This document shows, in pieces, positions 1 through 12,330 of a stretch of DNA of 64,000 nucleotides. Position 1 is the stretch's first letter. The number at the start of each line of letters is the position of its first letter. The position numbers and the translations under genes were made by a program. The stretch is from Sclerodactyla briareus (lineage: Eukaryota; Echinodermata; Holothuroidea; Dendrochirotida; Sclerodactylidae). The stretch is taken from the NCBI GenBank assembly GCA_026419785.1, contig JAODTK010005676.1, positions 62,001 through 126,000 of the forward strand. Direction: 5' to 3'. The notes beneath the pieces were generated by a model. The model was not told the origin of the DNA, searched no databases, and worked only from the letters and a program-made list of their open reading frames with translations.

Positions 1-1230
1 CCTCTGCTTGAAGTCCCCTCGTGAAAGGTTAAACCGCGGTAAAATGCATGAAACGATCAATCCGGAGTGGATATGCCCATCGTTTATCATGATTGCCCTC
101 TCCTATATAGCTAAAGCTTCTCGCGTCGAACTGATCGTACCGGGAGGAATCAGTAAGAAGAAAAACCGACTGTAATTGAAAACGCGAAATCCCGTTTCCA
201 ATCAATCAAGATGTTGTAATACGTGAAATAATTCGGCGGCGTTTTCTTCTCTCTCAAGAACAAAAGCCAACAGTTATATAACGCCAGAACCTTTTTAGTT
301 TCCTCTATCCGTTTCTTGCCCTATTGGCATCGCATGCAAAGTGCATCGGCCGCTCTGACGCTCCAGCTTTGAGGCCTGCATCAGCCGCCAAAAGTTTACC
401 CCTCCGGTAACTGTCACTACATTTGGATCAAGTTGAGGAGAGATTCCAAAAGTTTTTCCTTTATATATTGTTTGTTTTCATTTCTATGAACACTCGTGGA
501 CAAAACACCCTACCTATACAGGTCCGGCAAGTACAGACCTGATACCGGCACCAATTTTGGAAAAAAAACCGATTCGAACCTGCACCAGTTCCTACGACAA
601 GGCAACACTTCTTTGCCAGTTTGCGGTACTAATGTGAAGGAGGAGGTTATTTTTTGGCACTCCGACAGGGAACTGTCTACCCCCCCCCCCATTTTCCCTG
701 TTCCTGTCTTTCCATGATGAGCGCTAAGCGGAAGGCAACGGTTCGTCCCCCCCCCCCAAGCCAGATACAAATTTACGCCACTGATCAATTGTACCATAAA
801 AGTGGCATTCGGACCTATATACCAATCTGCCTTCACCTTGATTATTTCCTTCCAGTATTTTTGTCATCGATGAATCATGAGGTACATTCCTGTTACCATA
901 TCCAGGCGTACCGGGCGATTTGTCTTGGAGGGGGGGTTAGCGAGGCGGAACCCAGGAAAGTTCGCCCTCATTAATTGCGGCTACCCGCCTTATTGGCAAA
1001 TGAGTGCCATTTAGTGCCCCGATACCCTGCTGCTGAACATTTGCTAAATAAAAGCTGCAAACCCACTAACTACGCAAACTCAATTTTGTTGTAGAAATTT
1101 TATAGATCCCTTGGTCATGGGGGTTTAACCCCTCCCCCCCCCCCCCCCCACCGCGGTACGCCACTGTCCATATCATATATTGCAGAGTCGTCCTCTCCTA
1201 TTGCCACGGCCATCAACTTAAAACGGGCGG
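1..1230. repeat. Segmental duplication, copy A (starts before the window)
   Basis: This stretch is the diverged sister of 4025-5150. The two copies line up from the first base of the window (matching about 4031) to about 1225 (matching about 5140), including a shared stretch with the words TTTCTTGCCCTATTGGCATC at about 310 and 4320. Copy A is about 100 bases longer over the aligned part. Open frames in one copy are not kept in the other, so neither looks like a gene. Seen directly by comparing the two stretches; the true left end is outside the window. Confidence 0.85.
902..1168. mobile_element. Small non-autonomous hAT-like DNA transposon, copy A
   Basis: The element begins CAGGCGTACCGGG and its right end reads, on the other strand, CAGTGGCGTACCGCGG, so the ends are imperfect terminal inverted repeats, each followed inward by a G run. 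The flanks are ACCATATC on the left and TCCATATC on the right, an 8-base target duplication with one mismatch, which fits the hAT superfamily. It has no coding capacity at about 267 bp. The family assignment rests on end sequence and duplication length only. Confidence 0.6.
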
Positions 1231-1344
1231 GCGGGCGTTTGGGAAGTCTCGTTTCCATGCACGCTGCGAGCGGGCGTTTCTCGAGTCACGCACCTTCTTC
1301 TCACTTTTAGTGTGTATATCTGCGCTTATATACGAACCGATGTA

Positions 1345-1412
1345 GCCTACTATTATATTATATTGTATTGTTATTATTATTATTATTAAATTTTATTATT
1401 ATTATGATTATT
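1345..1412. repeat. TTA/ATT microsatellite
   Basis: Runs of TTA and ATT triplets with a few interruptions. Such tails often mark the 3' end of a LINE or SINE in this window, but no coding remnant was recognised next to this one. Confidence 0.7.
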
Positions 1413-1419
1413 TATCAAA

Positions 1420-1660
1420 CACTGGGCGCATCCTATTGTTTAAACCTAAACACCGGGTGTTTATGTCTGAAGACCAGTGTTCTAATGTCAACGATTACGG
1501 TCCACCATTAACACTTCACAATGAGCAGGTTGTGGAGATTTAATTAGCAAATACTTACCATATCAATGTTTAAACACATGTAAATAGTGTTCAATAGGGT
1601 TGTGGCCGTTAAAAATAGAGCCAATCTGTATAAAATCTCACACCTAGTGTTGAAACAATT
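1420..1660. repeat. Palindrome-rich AACACT/AGTGTT tract
   Basis: The short words AACACT and AGTGTT recur in both orientations, including the near-perfect palindrome AAACACCGGGTGTTTA at about 1450. This looks like the remains of a foldback element or degenerate palindromic repeat. No clear ends were found. Confidence 0.35.
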
Positions 1661-2910
1661 TATGAAATGTTTTTTGTGACATTATTTGAGCTAAAATTGT
1701 CCTCTACTCTCCATTATCGGGCTACAAGCCGTAAGATTGGCAGGGGAAACCGAAATCGATTACGCACATACAACACTGGACCCGCCCGCCCGCCCGCGTT
1801 GCATGGAAAGGCTCCATTGAAAATAACAATTAGCGATTTTAGACGCCCCGCCCCCCCGCGTGCTGTGAAACGCGGCTTACACGTCTCGCTTCTGACTCGG
1901 TACAATCAACTGATAATGGTTAACGAGTGTTTACGCGGGATTACACAGGTATGAGAATACTATGATGTCTCGTTGGCATCGGGCTTGAAGAAAGAAAGAA
2001 AAAAACATAGGCCTGCATAAGCCAAGGTTGAAGCAAGCAACATTCAAATAAGATGATCAGTACATTACCATACACGAATTTGAGGTCCATTGGGGTAAAA
2101 ACAAGATAATCGATGACTATCCACAATATAGAAAACATCTGAACGTTCTCGCATCGACGGCACAAGGGCACCGAAGACCGTCAGCCGAGTCATGTGACAA
2201 TTCCTCATTTATTGTCTCGGAGGCCGTAAGCCGCTTGTAAATGTCGCAATAAATTCCATCCGTTTCAGCCCATATTGGGGAATGGTTGACGTTTTAACAT
2301 CTGTAACTGGAATGATTACGGTATTAGGTATAAGAGACGGGATTAGTGGGTGATTTCCCGCTTGGAATTGATCTTGAATCTCCGAAAAGGGGCCCCCCCC
2401 CTGAAAAGAAAGAATCCGGCAAAGGAGCGCAAAACTGAGTGGCGGAATGTACAATCGTCTGAATTTACTACTCTGTGGCGGGAGTTTTATTGCCATGCCC
2501 TAACAATAGGGCAGACAGTTCCTCGTTGTTGTATACCCCCCCCCCCCCAATGGCGAACAACTCCAATGAAATTCGAACTCCCTATTTTTTTACTATTTTT
2601 CTTCCAAATTATCATTCTCCCTTATCTTACACGCCTGAATGACTGTATGTTTATTATTATTCTCCCTCATCTTGATGCTTTATGGTACACAATAGGTGTC
2701 TATATACTCGGCTCGGACTGAATTTCGAGGCGTATTCACGATAGAACTCTAATGTAGCATTGGCATGAAAAATAGTATCCCCGCTTAAATTAGCGACTTC
2801 TTTGAACAGGTTTGAGAAAAGTGATTTCTCTCACAAAGATTCCATGCAGAGTGTTGGAGGGATACATATTAAGATTACATATCGACATTACAATACACAG
2901 CTTTTGCAAA
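1661..2910. other. Gene-free stretch
   Basis: No convincing gene or exon. It contains C runs at about 2393 and 2538, and a pair of short CCCGCC/GGCGGG-like tracts. Short open frames overlap in several frames and show no family signature. Confidence 0.5.
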
Positions 2911-2914
2911 CTGT

Positions 2915-3125
2915 GGTGTAGATTTACACAACACGGGTACTATGCACACGTATTCCAGTGTTGTGAAGAAAATCACACATCATTGTGTAAAATAATGTAA
3001 AAATTACGCGAATTGTGCAGACTATACACAAGAATTGTGAAAATTCTTACACGACGCCGGAGGAGTGCTATATTGTTACACAACATTTTTAATAGTGTGA
3101 TGGTGTGAGTATTGTACAATTGTCG
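2915..3125. repeat. Low-complexity ACACAA/TTGTGT tract
   Basis: The words TTGTGTA and TACACAA recur on both strands at irregular spacing, giving many short inverted repeats. No boundaries or target duplication could be set. Confidence 0.35.
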
Positions 3126-4024
3126 ATATTGTTGGTTGTACCAGGCTGGAAATTTTAAGCCGGTGCACTACAAGAAAATCGTCCAGACTGAAAACTCAGG
3201 TTAATGGGTATCTAAGGCTCGCAATATCGACGGCACGAGGTGTTATATCGGAAACGGGACCGTCGAATAAAGAGAAAAGAATTTGGATTCGTCTGTTTCT
3301 TGTGGGGTGTCTTTACTCGGGATGTTGGATGCGACAGGCCTGAGGCCGATAGGATTTCATAGATGCGGAAAGTGTTTTTTTTTCTTCCTAAAAGATAGCC
3401 CATCTCAGCTGGAATTGACTAAACCATGTTCACATTACAAAAGGTGAACATCGTTCAGGCCTAAATTTTGGAGGATATTCGAAATGGAATGACTGAATAT
3501 TCGATCTCTGGCGAGAAGCAAAAAAAGAAAAAAGAAAAAAAAAAACACAGATTTCCTCTTTGCCCTTTGAATCCCGGTAAGTGTTCCTCTATCAGAGTGT
3601 GGCAAGACTCACTTTTGGGGTAAAATTCCTATTTTTTTCATTCTAATTTTGAGATATTTGGAGAGTAAATGACTAGAAATAGTCAATGATATTGAAATAG
3701 GGTATATACAGTACAACTTGTGTGTTCAGTTTGCTTCGTGTCAAAATTACGAAACAAATATCCAAGAAATAAACAGATCCATTTCGCAAGATTGCCAATG
3801 AGATCTCACAACTCCGATCCGGGGGTGGCCTGTTTGTACTGTTTTTCAGCGCAACATGTGGAATTAGTTCTTTCTAAATGGGTCTTCAGGACGGCGCCGT
3901 GATGTGATGTGTCCGGAAATATATAGAAACATCGAAATGGCCGTTTCTCCATGTTTCTCAATGTTTTGGACGAGTCAAACATGTCAATGACCTCTTCGTA
4001 TAGAGAGAGGCAGGGGAAGTTAGA
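3126..4024. other. Gene-free stretch between the two duplicated segments
   Basis: Nothing recognised apart from an A-rich tract at about 3520-3545. Confidence 0.5.
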
Positions 4025-5150
4025 GTATCACCCTCTGTTCGAAGTCCTCTTGATCAGGTTACCGGGTAAAAATGGCATGAACATCAATCCGAATTAGATA
4101 TCCCTCGTTTATCATGAGTGCCCTCATCATACTACTCCTTCTCACTTCGAACAGATCGTACCGGAGAATCATTGGAAAGTAACACGACTGTAATTGAAAA
4201 CGCGATCCCGTTACACAAGCATAATGGTGTAATACGCCGACATATTCGGCGTTTCTCTCAAGAACAAGAAGCCGTCAAGCATTTTAGTTATATCCGTCCA
4301 GACCTTTTAGTTTCCTCTATCCGTTTCTTGCCCTATTGGCATCGCATGCAAAGTGCATCGGCCGCTCTGACGCTCAGTGTGAGCCGCATGCAGCGAAAGT
4401 TGCGCGGAACTGATCACTACATATTTGGATGCAAGTTGAGGAGAGATCCACAAAAGTTTTTCTTTTATATAGATTTTTATTTTATTGTTATTGAACATCG
4501 TGGACAAAAAAACCCTCCTATAACAAGGTCCGGCAAGGGGGTAGACCTGGATACCGCCACCAATGGACAGATGCGAAACCTTCAAAGGCCACGAGACAAG
4601 CACACTTCTGTGCGGTTACCTAAGGTGAAGGAGGGGTTATTGCACGCCGACAGCGAAACAGCCTACCCCCATTTCACCTGTTCCTGTCTGTCATGATAGC
4701 GCTAAGCGAGACAGGCAACGGTACAGTCACCCCCATTGATATTTCCTTTCAGTGTTATTTGTTATCGATGAATCAGAAATGGTAACATTTTCTGTTACCA
4801 CATCAGGCGCGTACCGAGGATTGTCTTGGGGGGGGGGGGTGTAGGTCGGAACCCAAGGGAAATGCGCCCTCATTAATGGCTCACCTCCCTATTGGCAAAT
4901 AAGTGCAATTATTTAGGGGACCCAGACACCTGCAGCTGCAATATTGCTAAATAACAGCTGCAAAACTCTCATGAAACCTGTAAAAAAAAAGTTGTGTTGA
5001 AAATTTTAGATCACTTGGGTCATAGGGGGTCCTGACCCCCCCCCCCCCCCCCGTGGGTACGCCCCACGGTCCATTCATGGTGTGCGACATGGTATTGCGA
5101 AGTCTATATACTCCTATTGCCCACAGGTAATCAACTAATCAAACTATATG
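4025..5150. repeat. Segmental duplication, copy B
   Basis: Sister of 1-1230 in the same orientation, about 4 kb downstream. It carries a 192-codon open frame (4118-4696) that copy A does not keep, so the frame is more likely chance than a gene. Both copies contain the same small hAT-like element at the same place, so that element was present before the duplication. Confidence 0.85.
4805..5078. mobile_element. Small non-autonomous hAT-like DNA transposon, copy B
   Basis: Counterpart of 902-1168. Its left end reads CAGGCGCGTACCGAGG and its right end is a decayed match of CAGTGGCGTACC on the other strand, next to a long C run. The flanking bases still resemble those of copy A, as expected if the copies arose by duplication rather than by two insertions. 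Confidence 0.55.
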
Positions 5151-6955
5151 AGGCTAAGCATTTATAGCAAGGCTCCATTTAACGCCCCAACCGCCAAGTT
5201 GAAACACGCCCAACAAGTTCAACCGAAGGCACTCGCGCGAATTAAGTGCATTGCAATGGATCACGCTGTCCTGCCAAGAATGAATCGATGAATACGTTAT
5301 ACGACAGCATGTAAAGTGCATTGCCAAGCTCGATCCATAATCAAATACTTTTGGAACTTGTAATACATAAAATGAGGGAGTATGTCCCGGTTTGGTGTAT
5401 AAGGGGTGAAGGGGGAACTAAATGGGGGAGGTGCAGGCTATCGGGCGTAGCCAGGGTGGTTAGGTGGGGGAGGCAACACCTTCCCCATCAACCCGCCAAA
5501 TACCCTCCAGCGAGGTCCGGTGATCAGAGGTGGCGTATTTGACGAGATGTACTTCAAGTGGTGTGTCCCTGACAATAGATAGAGCGCAGTGTCCACGACA
5601 GGCGAGGATCCGGGCTATAAGCTCCCTGAAAGAATCATAATCCCAGGTCCCAATGCAATACATGGACCAGGAGCAATTTTTTTTTTTGGGCGTTAAAGCT
5701 CTCGAGTCTTCAGTTGATCACACGTGAAGTTCTACAGATGCAGCATGTTTGAGAGCAGACTAACACGTAATGTCGTAATACTACATGTGAGCAGGGGTTA
5801 TAGGCTCGGGGTGACCTTAGGCAGGTCCTCAATGCAGAAGTGCTCATGGTCTTTTATATCAAATTACCCCTGGTCTATTACCAGGATACACGAACCAGGA
5901 GCTATTTTCTTTGAAAACTACCCCGGTCTCGGCCTCTCATTTTGACCCCCTGCAAGACTGTAGAGGGGTGAGCCACTGGTAAGGGCACTGATTCAAAAGA
6001 GATGTATGGAATATGTGCTAACCACCATACACGGGTCGGGGGTCAATTCGATGCGTGACTACTCGCTCAAACAGTTGTTGTGCATGACTGTAATTTACAT
6101 CATAAACTTTTAGCTTCCCCCAAAAATATTAAAGCGGGCATCAATTCTACAGTTCTTGCAAATGACAGGAAGCATCCAGAGACATGCCAATTAAAAACTG
6201 AGAAAGAAATAGAAAAGATAAAAAAAATATCCCTAATGACCATGACAACTTGCACGCAAATGCGTTGAATGTGGGTGCGAATTGAGTGGGTTTTTTCAGA
6301 GACATCACCGTTTCATAACACACCTAACAATATGGAGGGACCGTCAACATGAACTCACGAAAAGGAACAGTTCTGCGGTATATAAAATATTATGACGATA
6401 GTATACGTCTTGATATCGCATTGCATTGAAACGTACTTTTATCGGGAGTCATGCAAACGACGCCGAGGCGTTCTACCTAATTGCTATCAGACGGCAGACG
6501 TCGCGACAATGCCGCACCAAATCATTTTTTATTCTTCCTGTCCGAAATCGGAGGGAACATGAACATGATTTTTTTTATTAGTGGCCTACTAGACACCCTA
6601 ATTGGTTAGACATTTGCAGGCATTAAATGCCACACGCTTCGCATCTCAGCCTCATAAATTATTTCCACCTAATGTGCATGCAGTCACCCTGTTAACAGTG
6701 TATACAAACTTCTCTCACGAATCCCGCTTCAGAATCTAAATGCATGTGATCATGGAAGTGAACATTAAGGGAGGAACCGTCGGGTCGGATACCATCAATA
6801 ATGATGATATCATCGAAAGCGAATAAATATGTGAAACGGCTTGGCCTTTACGCCCGTCTTGTAGCCACAAAGTAAACAGAGGGATGTAATATGAGCCAGC
6901 GTCAGTGACGTCTTCCGGGAGGGGGGGGGGCGGTCAACCTGAACCATTTCCCTCT
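5151..6955. other. Gene-free stretch
   Basis: No gene or RNA recognised. It includes G-rich sequence around 5400-5480 and a G run at about 6921-6930. Short open frames have no recognisable domains. Confidence 0.5.
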
Positions 6956-6959
6956 AGGG

Positions 6960-7150
6960 GTGCATGTACACTCTAAATAAACAATTTCGGTACAGATTGA
7001 TACAATGGTTAGGAGGGAAATAAACCCAACCAAATTTTTTTTGAAACCCAACTTGGGTCAAATTTACCCAGAAATTTGTGGTTTCCCCATGACCCGAATC
7101 TGGGTAATTCTTGTTTTCAAAAACGTATCCCACTGATGGCACCCACTCTC
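6960..7150. repeat. ACCCAA/TTGGGT palindromic repeat tract
   Basis: ACCCA and TGGGT words recur in both orientations (for example AACCCAACTTGGGT), so the tract can fold on itself. The 62-codon open frame on the minus strand simply follows the repeat. Confidence 0.4.
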
Positions 7151-7854
7151 AGATAATTGTCTAGAGTCCCAATCTCTTCGGACAAATGCCGACTCCTGGT
7201 CATTATGTAAGCATATTTCGTTTCATAAAACCCAAGAACATAACGGACGCGACAAGAGACAGATTATCATATTCATAACTTGTTTCGTGTGAGAAACATC
7301 GGTCAAATAAAACTGTCTAGAAACTGCGAATAACCCCCTTTAACCACATCTGCACATGTAACAAATATACTTATACATAACATAATTATCGTCCCTCTTG
7401 GCTGCGCAGCCATGCAGGGTCGATTGTTTCAATCAATGAAAATACTACAAATAATTTGACTAATTGCATAACGTTCGCCGGTATATCCGATGTACGTGTT
7501 GTAACCATGTGTACCATTTCAATTTTTCGGGAAACGATGTCTCGCTGAATTGACTTTTAAGACAATCTGTCAAGCAGAACGAAAATTGTCGGAAAATTCC
7601 GCAAAACCCCAGAAAATTATGAAAAGTATGACTTTTCGTTTTTGAAAACTGCCGCAGAGTGTGCATATCAGAAGGAGAGTCGGAGTAATTGTGAACATTT
7701 TGTTAACCGAATGGGGAATTCCTAGTGCCGCCCCTTCAATAGCCTATAGAATTTCAGGAAGTAGTACCCGGTACAACTCATGTTCTAGACCACACGGTAG
7801 TGTGAACGCACGCCTAAAACAATATGTAAGTAGGACAAGTTCCCGGTAGGTTCG

Positions 7855-8830
7855 CATGAAGCGTCATATATCTCCGAACACCTGTAAGTTTTTCTTGAAA
7901 TATTTCGGTTTTGGGGGTGTAGCCACCGCCGCCGGAAACACTAGCCGTTAGCGCAATCACTTTTTTAATGCTTTATCCGATATGATCTGGAACTCGGTAC
8001 ACATGTTCGCCTCAGTCAAGTTTCGGATTAGTTCGAAAGTTGCTTTAACCACATTTCCGCAACCCCTATTTTCCAGGTACGCGAAACCGAGTTAGTCCCA
8101 ATTCACACTAAACTTGGTGAGTGGGGACAAAAGTTGGTCCAGAAAAATATCAAGGTCATCGGTCGTTATTATTTTTGTGCGCGATTCGCCTAACTTGACG
8201 GATTCAAACCAAATTTGGTGGATGCTGGCTGTTGTTAGTCCTGGACAACTTGAAGGTCACCCGAGGTAAAATGTTTATCATGTTGACGCCTGCTTGTGAA
8301 CTTTGTCGTATATAAACAGAGCTTGGAGAATGTTGACTACAGGTTGGTCCTGAACAACAGGTAGATAGTTTCGGACTCAACGGAGTTCAAATAGTCATGA
8401 TTGATTTTATTGGTGATCCCTCTCTATTTTTTTCTAAAACTGCTAAATGAGGGTACACAAGGTTATTTCTGCGAGGGGATATACACTTCGCCGCTTACCC
8501 ATTAACCTAGTTCCAGTTGGTACTTTGATTCACTCACAATATATAAAAAGTATTGTGGTTTGTTTGAAGGGGTAATCTTGGCGACGTACGCTGCCCTACG
8601 GATGATTTATGTGCCATGGGGCAAACCGTGTGTGGTTCCAAGCGGCGCTACACCCGATTCGTTTTTAAAAGAAAGTCAATTCTGAGACCATAATATTCCA
8701 TCAAGATACCGAGAACGAAGTTTGTTTCAAAAGCAGCACATCTCTCCGAACCCCTACAGTGATAAAACCAAAAGAAATGGTTGTTAAATTTATATAGTCA
8801 ACATTTGGGGCCCGCTTCTAATCGTTTGTT
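7855..8830. repeat. Suspected old interspersed repeat
   Basis: The phrase CTCCGAACACCTGTAAG near 7870 recurs as CTCCGAACCCCTACAG near 8740, and AACTTGGTGAGTGGGGAC near 8110 has a weaker counterpart near 8212. These internal echoes suggest a decayed element, but its class and ends are unclear. Confidence 0.3.
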
Positions 8831-9133
8831 TTATAGATCTTAAACTCCCTCGATCTAATCACCCATATGCTGCGTAGGTTGATTACCCAGCTAACAGCAC
8901 GCACCGATATACTGAGTGATATAGAATAAAAAACGGGGGGGAAAAAAAAAAAAACAATATACTACATTATAAATGAAGAGGTGCAGGGGGGGTGGGGGTG
9001 GGGATAATTCTTCCTGATAGAAACACGTCGTAAATTGTTTGCGAATGTCTAGTGGGTATTCGGTGGTGTTTTGGGGAGGGCATTTTAGCGTAGGGCCTAA
9101 GGGCTCCTATATAATACAAGGAACGCGGCGGGG

Positions 9134-9134
<1 letters not shown>

Positions 9135-9167
<33 letters not shown>
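9135..9167. repeat. 33-base G homopolymer
   Basis: The longest uninterrupted single-base run in the window. The exact length is doubtful because such runs are hard to sequence. Confidence 0.9.
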
Positions 9168-9168
<1 letters not shown>

Positions 9169-9169
9169 G

Positions 9170-9748
9170 GGGAAGACCCACTCTTCTTGATTCAGTACCC
9201 CAGAACTCAGATAGAAGTGTCTGGCAGCAGTGTCTCGTGTTCCAGTTCACTTGGTATTTCAGTAATACGATTAACATAGGCCGCTTATACGTTGTTCCCG
9301 GGGTGGTACCTTATGAGGTTATTACTTTTTGGAGGGCTGCCGACGAGACAGCAAAACAGATTATTTGTTTATATGGCACCATGCGACGACAAGTCGTCCA
9401 ATAAACTGCTCTATAGTGAAGAATTCATTAAATTCGGATTATTGGGTTAGGTAAGTTTAATTGTGTCATGCTAAATGCAGAATCGCCCTCATTGGTAAAG
9501 GCTATAGGCCTCGTGGAATTTAATCAGGACGTATACGGTTAATTAATCTTGTAGGCTGCGCAAGACGACTTGAATCATTCTTTAAAGAAGCATTGTCTTC
9601 TCAAAACACCCACGGAATTTAATGGACGATTGCGTGTTTCCTGCTCACATGACTAAGGCTCAGAAAATACAGTTGGTTTGAAACTACATAGTGAGAACAG
9701 TTGTAGTTCATACTCCCTACAGAATCTAAACTATCTCGTTTTCGTGTA
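9170..9748. other. Gene-free stretch
   Basis: No gene recognised. An open frame starting at 9039 runs through the G tract and its glycine stretch is an artefact of it. Confidence 0.5.
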
Positions 9749-10398
9749 TTTAAGGATAAACTGCAACTGGGAGACTGTTAATGGTTGTAATAACAGTGCG
9801 AGACTTTGAATTTAGGTAAATGACGAACGAGGCGCAGCCGAGTTCGTTATTAAGCTAAATTCAGAGTCGAGACTGTTTATGAAACTGTAAAAGTCGACCT
9901 GCTGTATGTTTATTCCTATTCTACACCGCAATCAAGAATTAGCCAAACGATTAGAGAGATTATCTCTCTTACGATATATAATATGGTTATCTCTAAACAG
10001 TGAATAAAGCAGCTAGGGTAACTTATTGTTGGTTCAATCGAAGTAAAATTGCATTGCGTACCATACGCAAAAAGATGGCAGTGAGTGATGTTGCGTTACT
10101 CCACAGAGACGACAATACAAAAACGCGTGCCAAAACGGAGGGTTCTGCGCGTGTGAACATTGAGTTCACGAATGCAACGAAAGCGACGCGTCGTTTCTTC
10201 CGTTTGTATTCCGTTGAGGGAGCACGCCCGTGAGAGAAGAGCGCGGTAACTGAAAGCCGGATCTGCGCTGTAAACATAAAACTTCAAAGGCTCACGCAAC
10301 CGTATATTCGCGTTAAAAAAAGGACTGCGTTTGCTTAAAACGCAGCAAAGCAATCGAGCAACATTCGAATTGGTGTTACTCTGAACAGCTGAATGTTA
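9749..10398. repeat. Tandem 650 bp unit, copy 1
   Basis: Begins with TTTAAGGATAAACTGCAACT and ends with ACTCTGAACAGCTGAATG. It repeats directly and immediately at 10399. The first 160 bp form a long imperfect palindrome. The later part carries short hairpins, including GCGTTTGCTTAAAACGC at about 10328. Short open frames on both strands differ between copies, so no protein is supported. Confidence 0.85.
9758..9910. repeat. Imperfect palindrome inside tandem unit 1
   Basis: The left arm runs from CTGCAACTGGGAGACTG through GACTTTGAATTTAGG; the right arm reads back as its complement. The centre is GGCGCAGCCGAG. The arms are about 70 bases. The structure is more complete in the second unit. Confidence 0.7.
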
Positions 10399-11022
10399 TT
10401 TAAGGGATAAACTGCAACTGGGCGACTTTTACTGGTGAATAAACACTCGAGACTCTGAATTTAGGTAAATAACGAGAAAGGCGCAAGCCGAGTTCGTTAT
10501 TAAGTCTAAATTCAGAGTCGAGACTGTTTATTAACCAGGAAAGTCACCTCTGCTGTAGTTTTTCCTTGTTCTCAACCCGCACATCAGAATTATCCAACCG
10601 ATTAGAGATATCTATATTGATCGATATCGTCGTATCTCTAAAACAGTAAATGAGCAGCTAGTGTAACTATTGCGTTGGTTCAATCGCAGTAAATTGCATT
10701 GCGTACCAGATACAAAAGATTGGCAGTGCGTGCGTGCGTACTTCCACGGAGACGCCCAATACAAACAACGTGTGCCAAACGGAGGTTCTGCGCGTTTAAC
10801 ATGGCGTTCTCCATGCAACGATCGAAACGACGCGTCGTTTGTATTCCGTTAAGGTTGTACGCCCTCTGAAGCGCGTATACTCAGAGCCAGATCTGCACGT
10901 GTAAACATATTCTCCCAAAGGCTCACGCAAACCTCATTCGCGGTTCAAAGTACTGCGTTTACTTCAAACGCAGCAAATCGAGCAAGTATTCGATTTTGTG
11001 TTACTCTGAACAGCTGACTGGT
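10399..11022. repeat. Tandem 650 bp unit, copy 2
   Basis: Direct repeat of 9749-10398 with many small differences. Both copies share the palindrome, a GTTGGTTCAATCG phrase, a GCGTACCA phrase and the CTGAACAGCTGA end. The slightly shorter length comes from scattered deletions. Confidence 0.85.
10409..10560. repeat. Long imperfect palindrome inside tandem unit 2
   Basis: Two arms of roughly 70 bases pair around AAAGGCGCAAGCCGA. The best-matched core is CGAGACTCTGAATTTAG on the left against CTAAATTCAGAGTCGAG on the right, with AATAACGA opposite TCGTTATT. A second small hairpin (TAGAGATA/TATCTCTA) follows at about 10603-10639. The overall look is that of a foldback transposon. Confidence 0.75.
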
Positions 11023-11027
11023 TAATT

Positions 11028-11199
11028 GCAAAATAATAAGTCCGCTACGTGATTGGGATTAGCCCATCAGAATCCCTGGTATTTGCAATAACTGATGGCT
11101 TGGGGTTGTAGAATGCAAAAAAACTAATGTCCGCACGTGATTGGGATTAGCCCATCAGAAATCCTTATTTGCAATACGGATGGCTTGGGGTTGCTAGAT
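11028..11199. repeat. 86 bp tandem duplication
   Basis: Two direct copies, about 11028-11113 and 11114-11199, share ACGTGATTGGGATTAGCCCA and GATGGCTTGGGGTTG. The pair lies just after the 650 bp tandem pair and may be a further part of the same repeat locus. Confidence 0.85.
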
Positions 11200-11639
11200 T
11201 ACATTAAACAGACAGTTCGTGACGGTGCCCCCCTAACTAATAATGGACGAGTTCGTTCTATCTACAGCGGAAATGCGAAATTATCGCCATAAATGGTATA
11301 TTGGTACGTTGCGTTGTGTATCATATCACGATTACCGTGTCATGCACTAAGGCATGCACTGCGACGTTTTTTAGAGATGTGACGTCATGGAGAAAATACC
11401 CCGGCGCTCAATGAAAATAAAAGCCCGATTACGCACCGTGACATTCAACGATGTATTCAACGAGTTGTACTACGTCTACAGCGTTTCAAAGCGGTCGCAT
11501 TGTTCAGTAAATGAACACTTTTCTAAACGCTATTTTAACCTAACATTTGAAACGTCTCCGTACTTCTGACAGTGAAACATATATATGCACTTGTGATAAC
11601 TTCATGACGGACTCCGATACCTGGGCATGGTAAGTCATG
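11200..11639. other. Gene-free stretch
   Basis: No gene recognised. An open frame at 11387-11569 has no family signature. Confidence 0.5.
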
Positions 11640-11870
11640 TTCAAGTTTCAAGTTTCAAGTTTATTTACACTCTGTAGATAATAATTACAGCATAATGAAA
11701 TACAGTACAGTATTAATAAATTAAATATACAGTGTACTGGAAGAGATAAGATAAATCTGAGGGGAGGGGAACAAGAACTAAGATGATACTTTTTAGTCTG
11801 GCCCTGACCTAACAAAAACAAATCTAGGACCATTAGGGAAAATAGAATTAACAACTTAGAAATATAGGAT
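11640..11870 (-). mobile_element. Probable LINE 3' tail
   Basis: Read on the minus strand this ends in GTGTAAATAAACTTGAAACT followed by more CTTGAAA units, that is an AATAAA signal and a short repeated tail. Such tails close many invertebrate LINEs. No coding part survives nearby, so the class is inferred from the tail only. G-rich low-complexity DNA follows at 11872-11932. Confidence 0.4.
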
Positions 11871-11872
11871 GG

Positions 11873-12330
11873 AGGGGGGGGGGGGGTAAGCGGGGAGGCG
11901 GGGGGGATGGACAGAGTTAAAGAGGGGGGGGGTCATCGCCAAATCCAAAGTGCCTCACATGTGCGTAATTTGACAGCTAAATGTTCAGTCACGATGGTCA
12001 AACGGAGTGTGCAGTGCAATTGGACGAATAGGTAGAGATTTTAGGAGAACCTTTTTTAATTGTCGATCAGCCGGGCCCATGTGTTTTGAGAAACCGTAAG
12101 TCATCTGAGCGACCGAGGGGTGCGTCACTTCAGAGGAATTGTATGACGCACCCTCGACGATGACTCACCCTGTTCGGGGTAAGAGGTGCCTCAAACCACT
12201 TGACAAGTTGAACGAACCAATAGTAAAATAGATACTTTCAATAACCAGACCAGAGACTTCCAGGAATTTAGCAAGTTTCAAACGAAGAATGTCAATATCC
12301 TAAACAATTTATGGTGGAAACAGTCGGGAG
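11873..12330. other. G-rich tract followed by gene-free sequence
   Basis: Long G runs between 11873 and 11932, then sequence with a short inverted pair (GGTGCGTCA at 12119 and TGACGCACC at 12144). No gene seen. Confidence 0.5.

Noticed and set aside
505-600. B-box-like GGTTCGAATCGG with a T run after it on the minus strand
   Set aside because: The A-box candidate is poor, no cloverleaf forms, and the motif is absent from the duplicated copy near 4560.
4118-4696. 192-codon open frame
   Set aside because: It lies in a duplicated segment and the other copy (1-700) does not keep the frame; no domain recognised.
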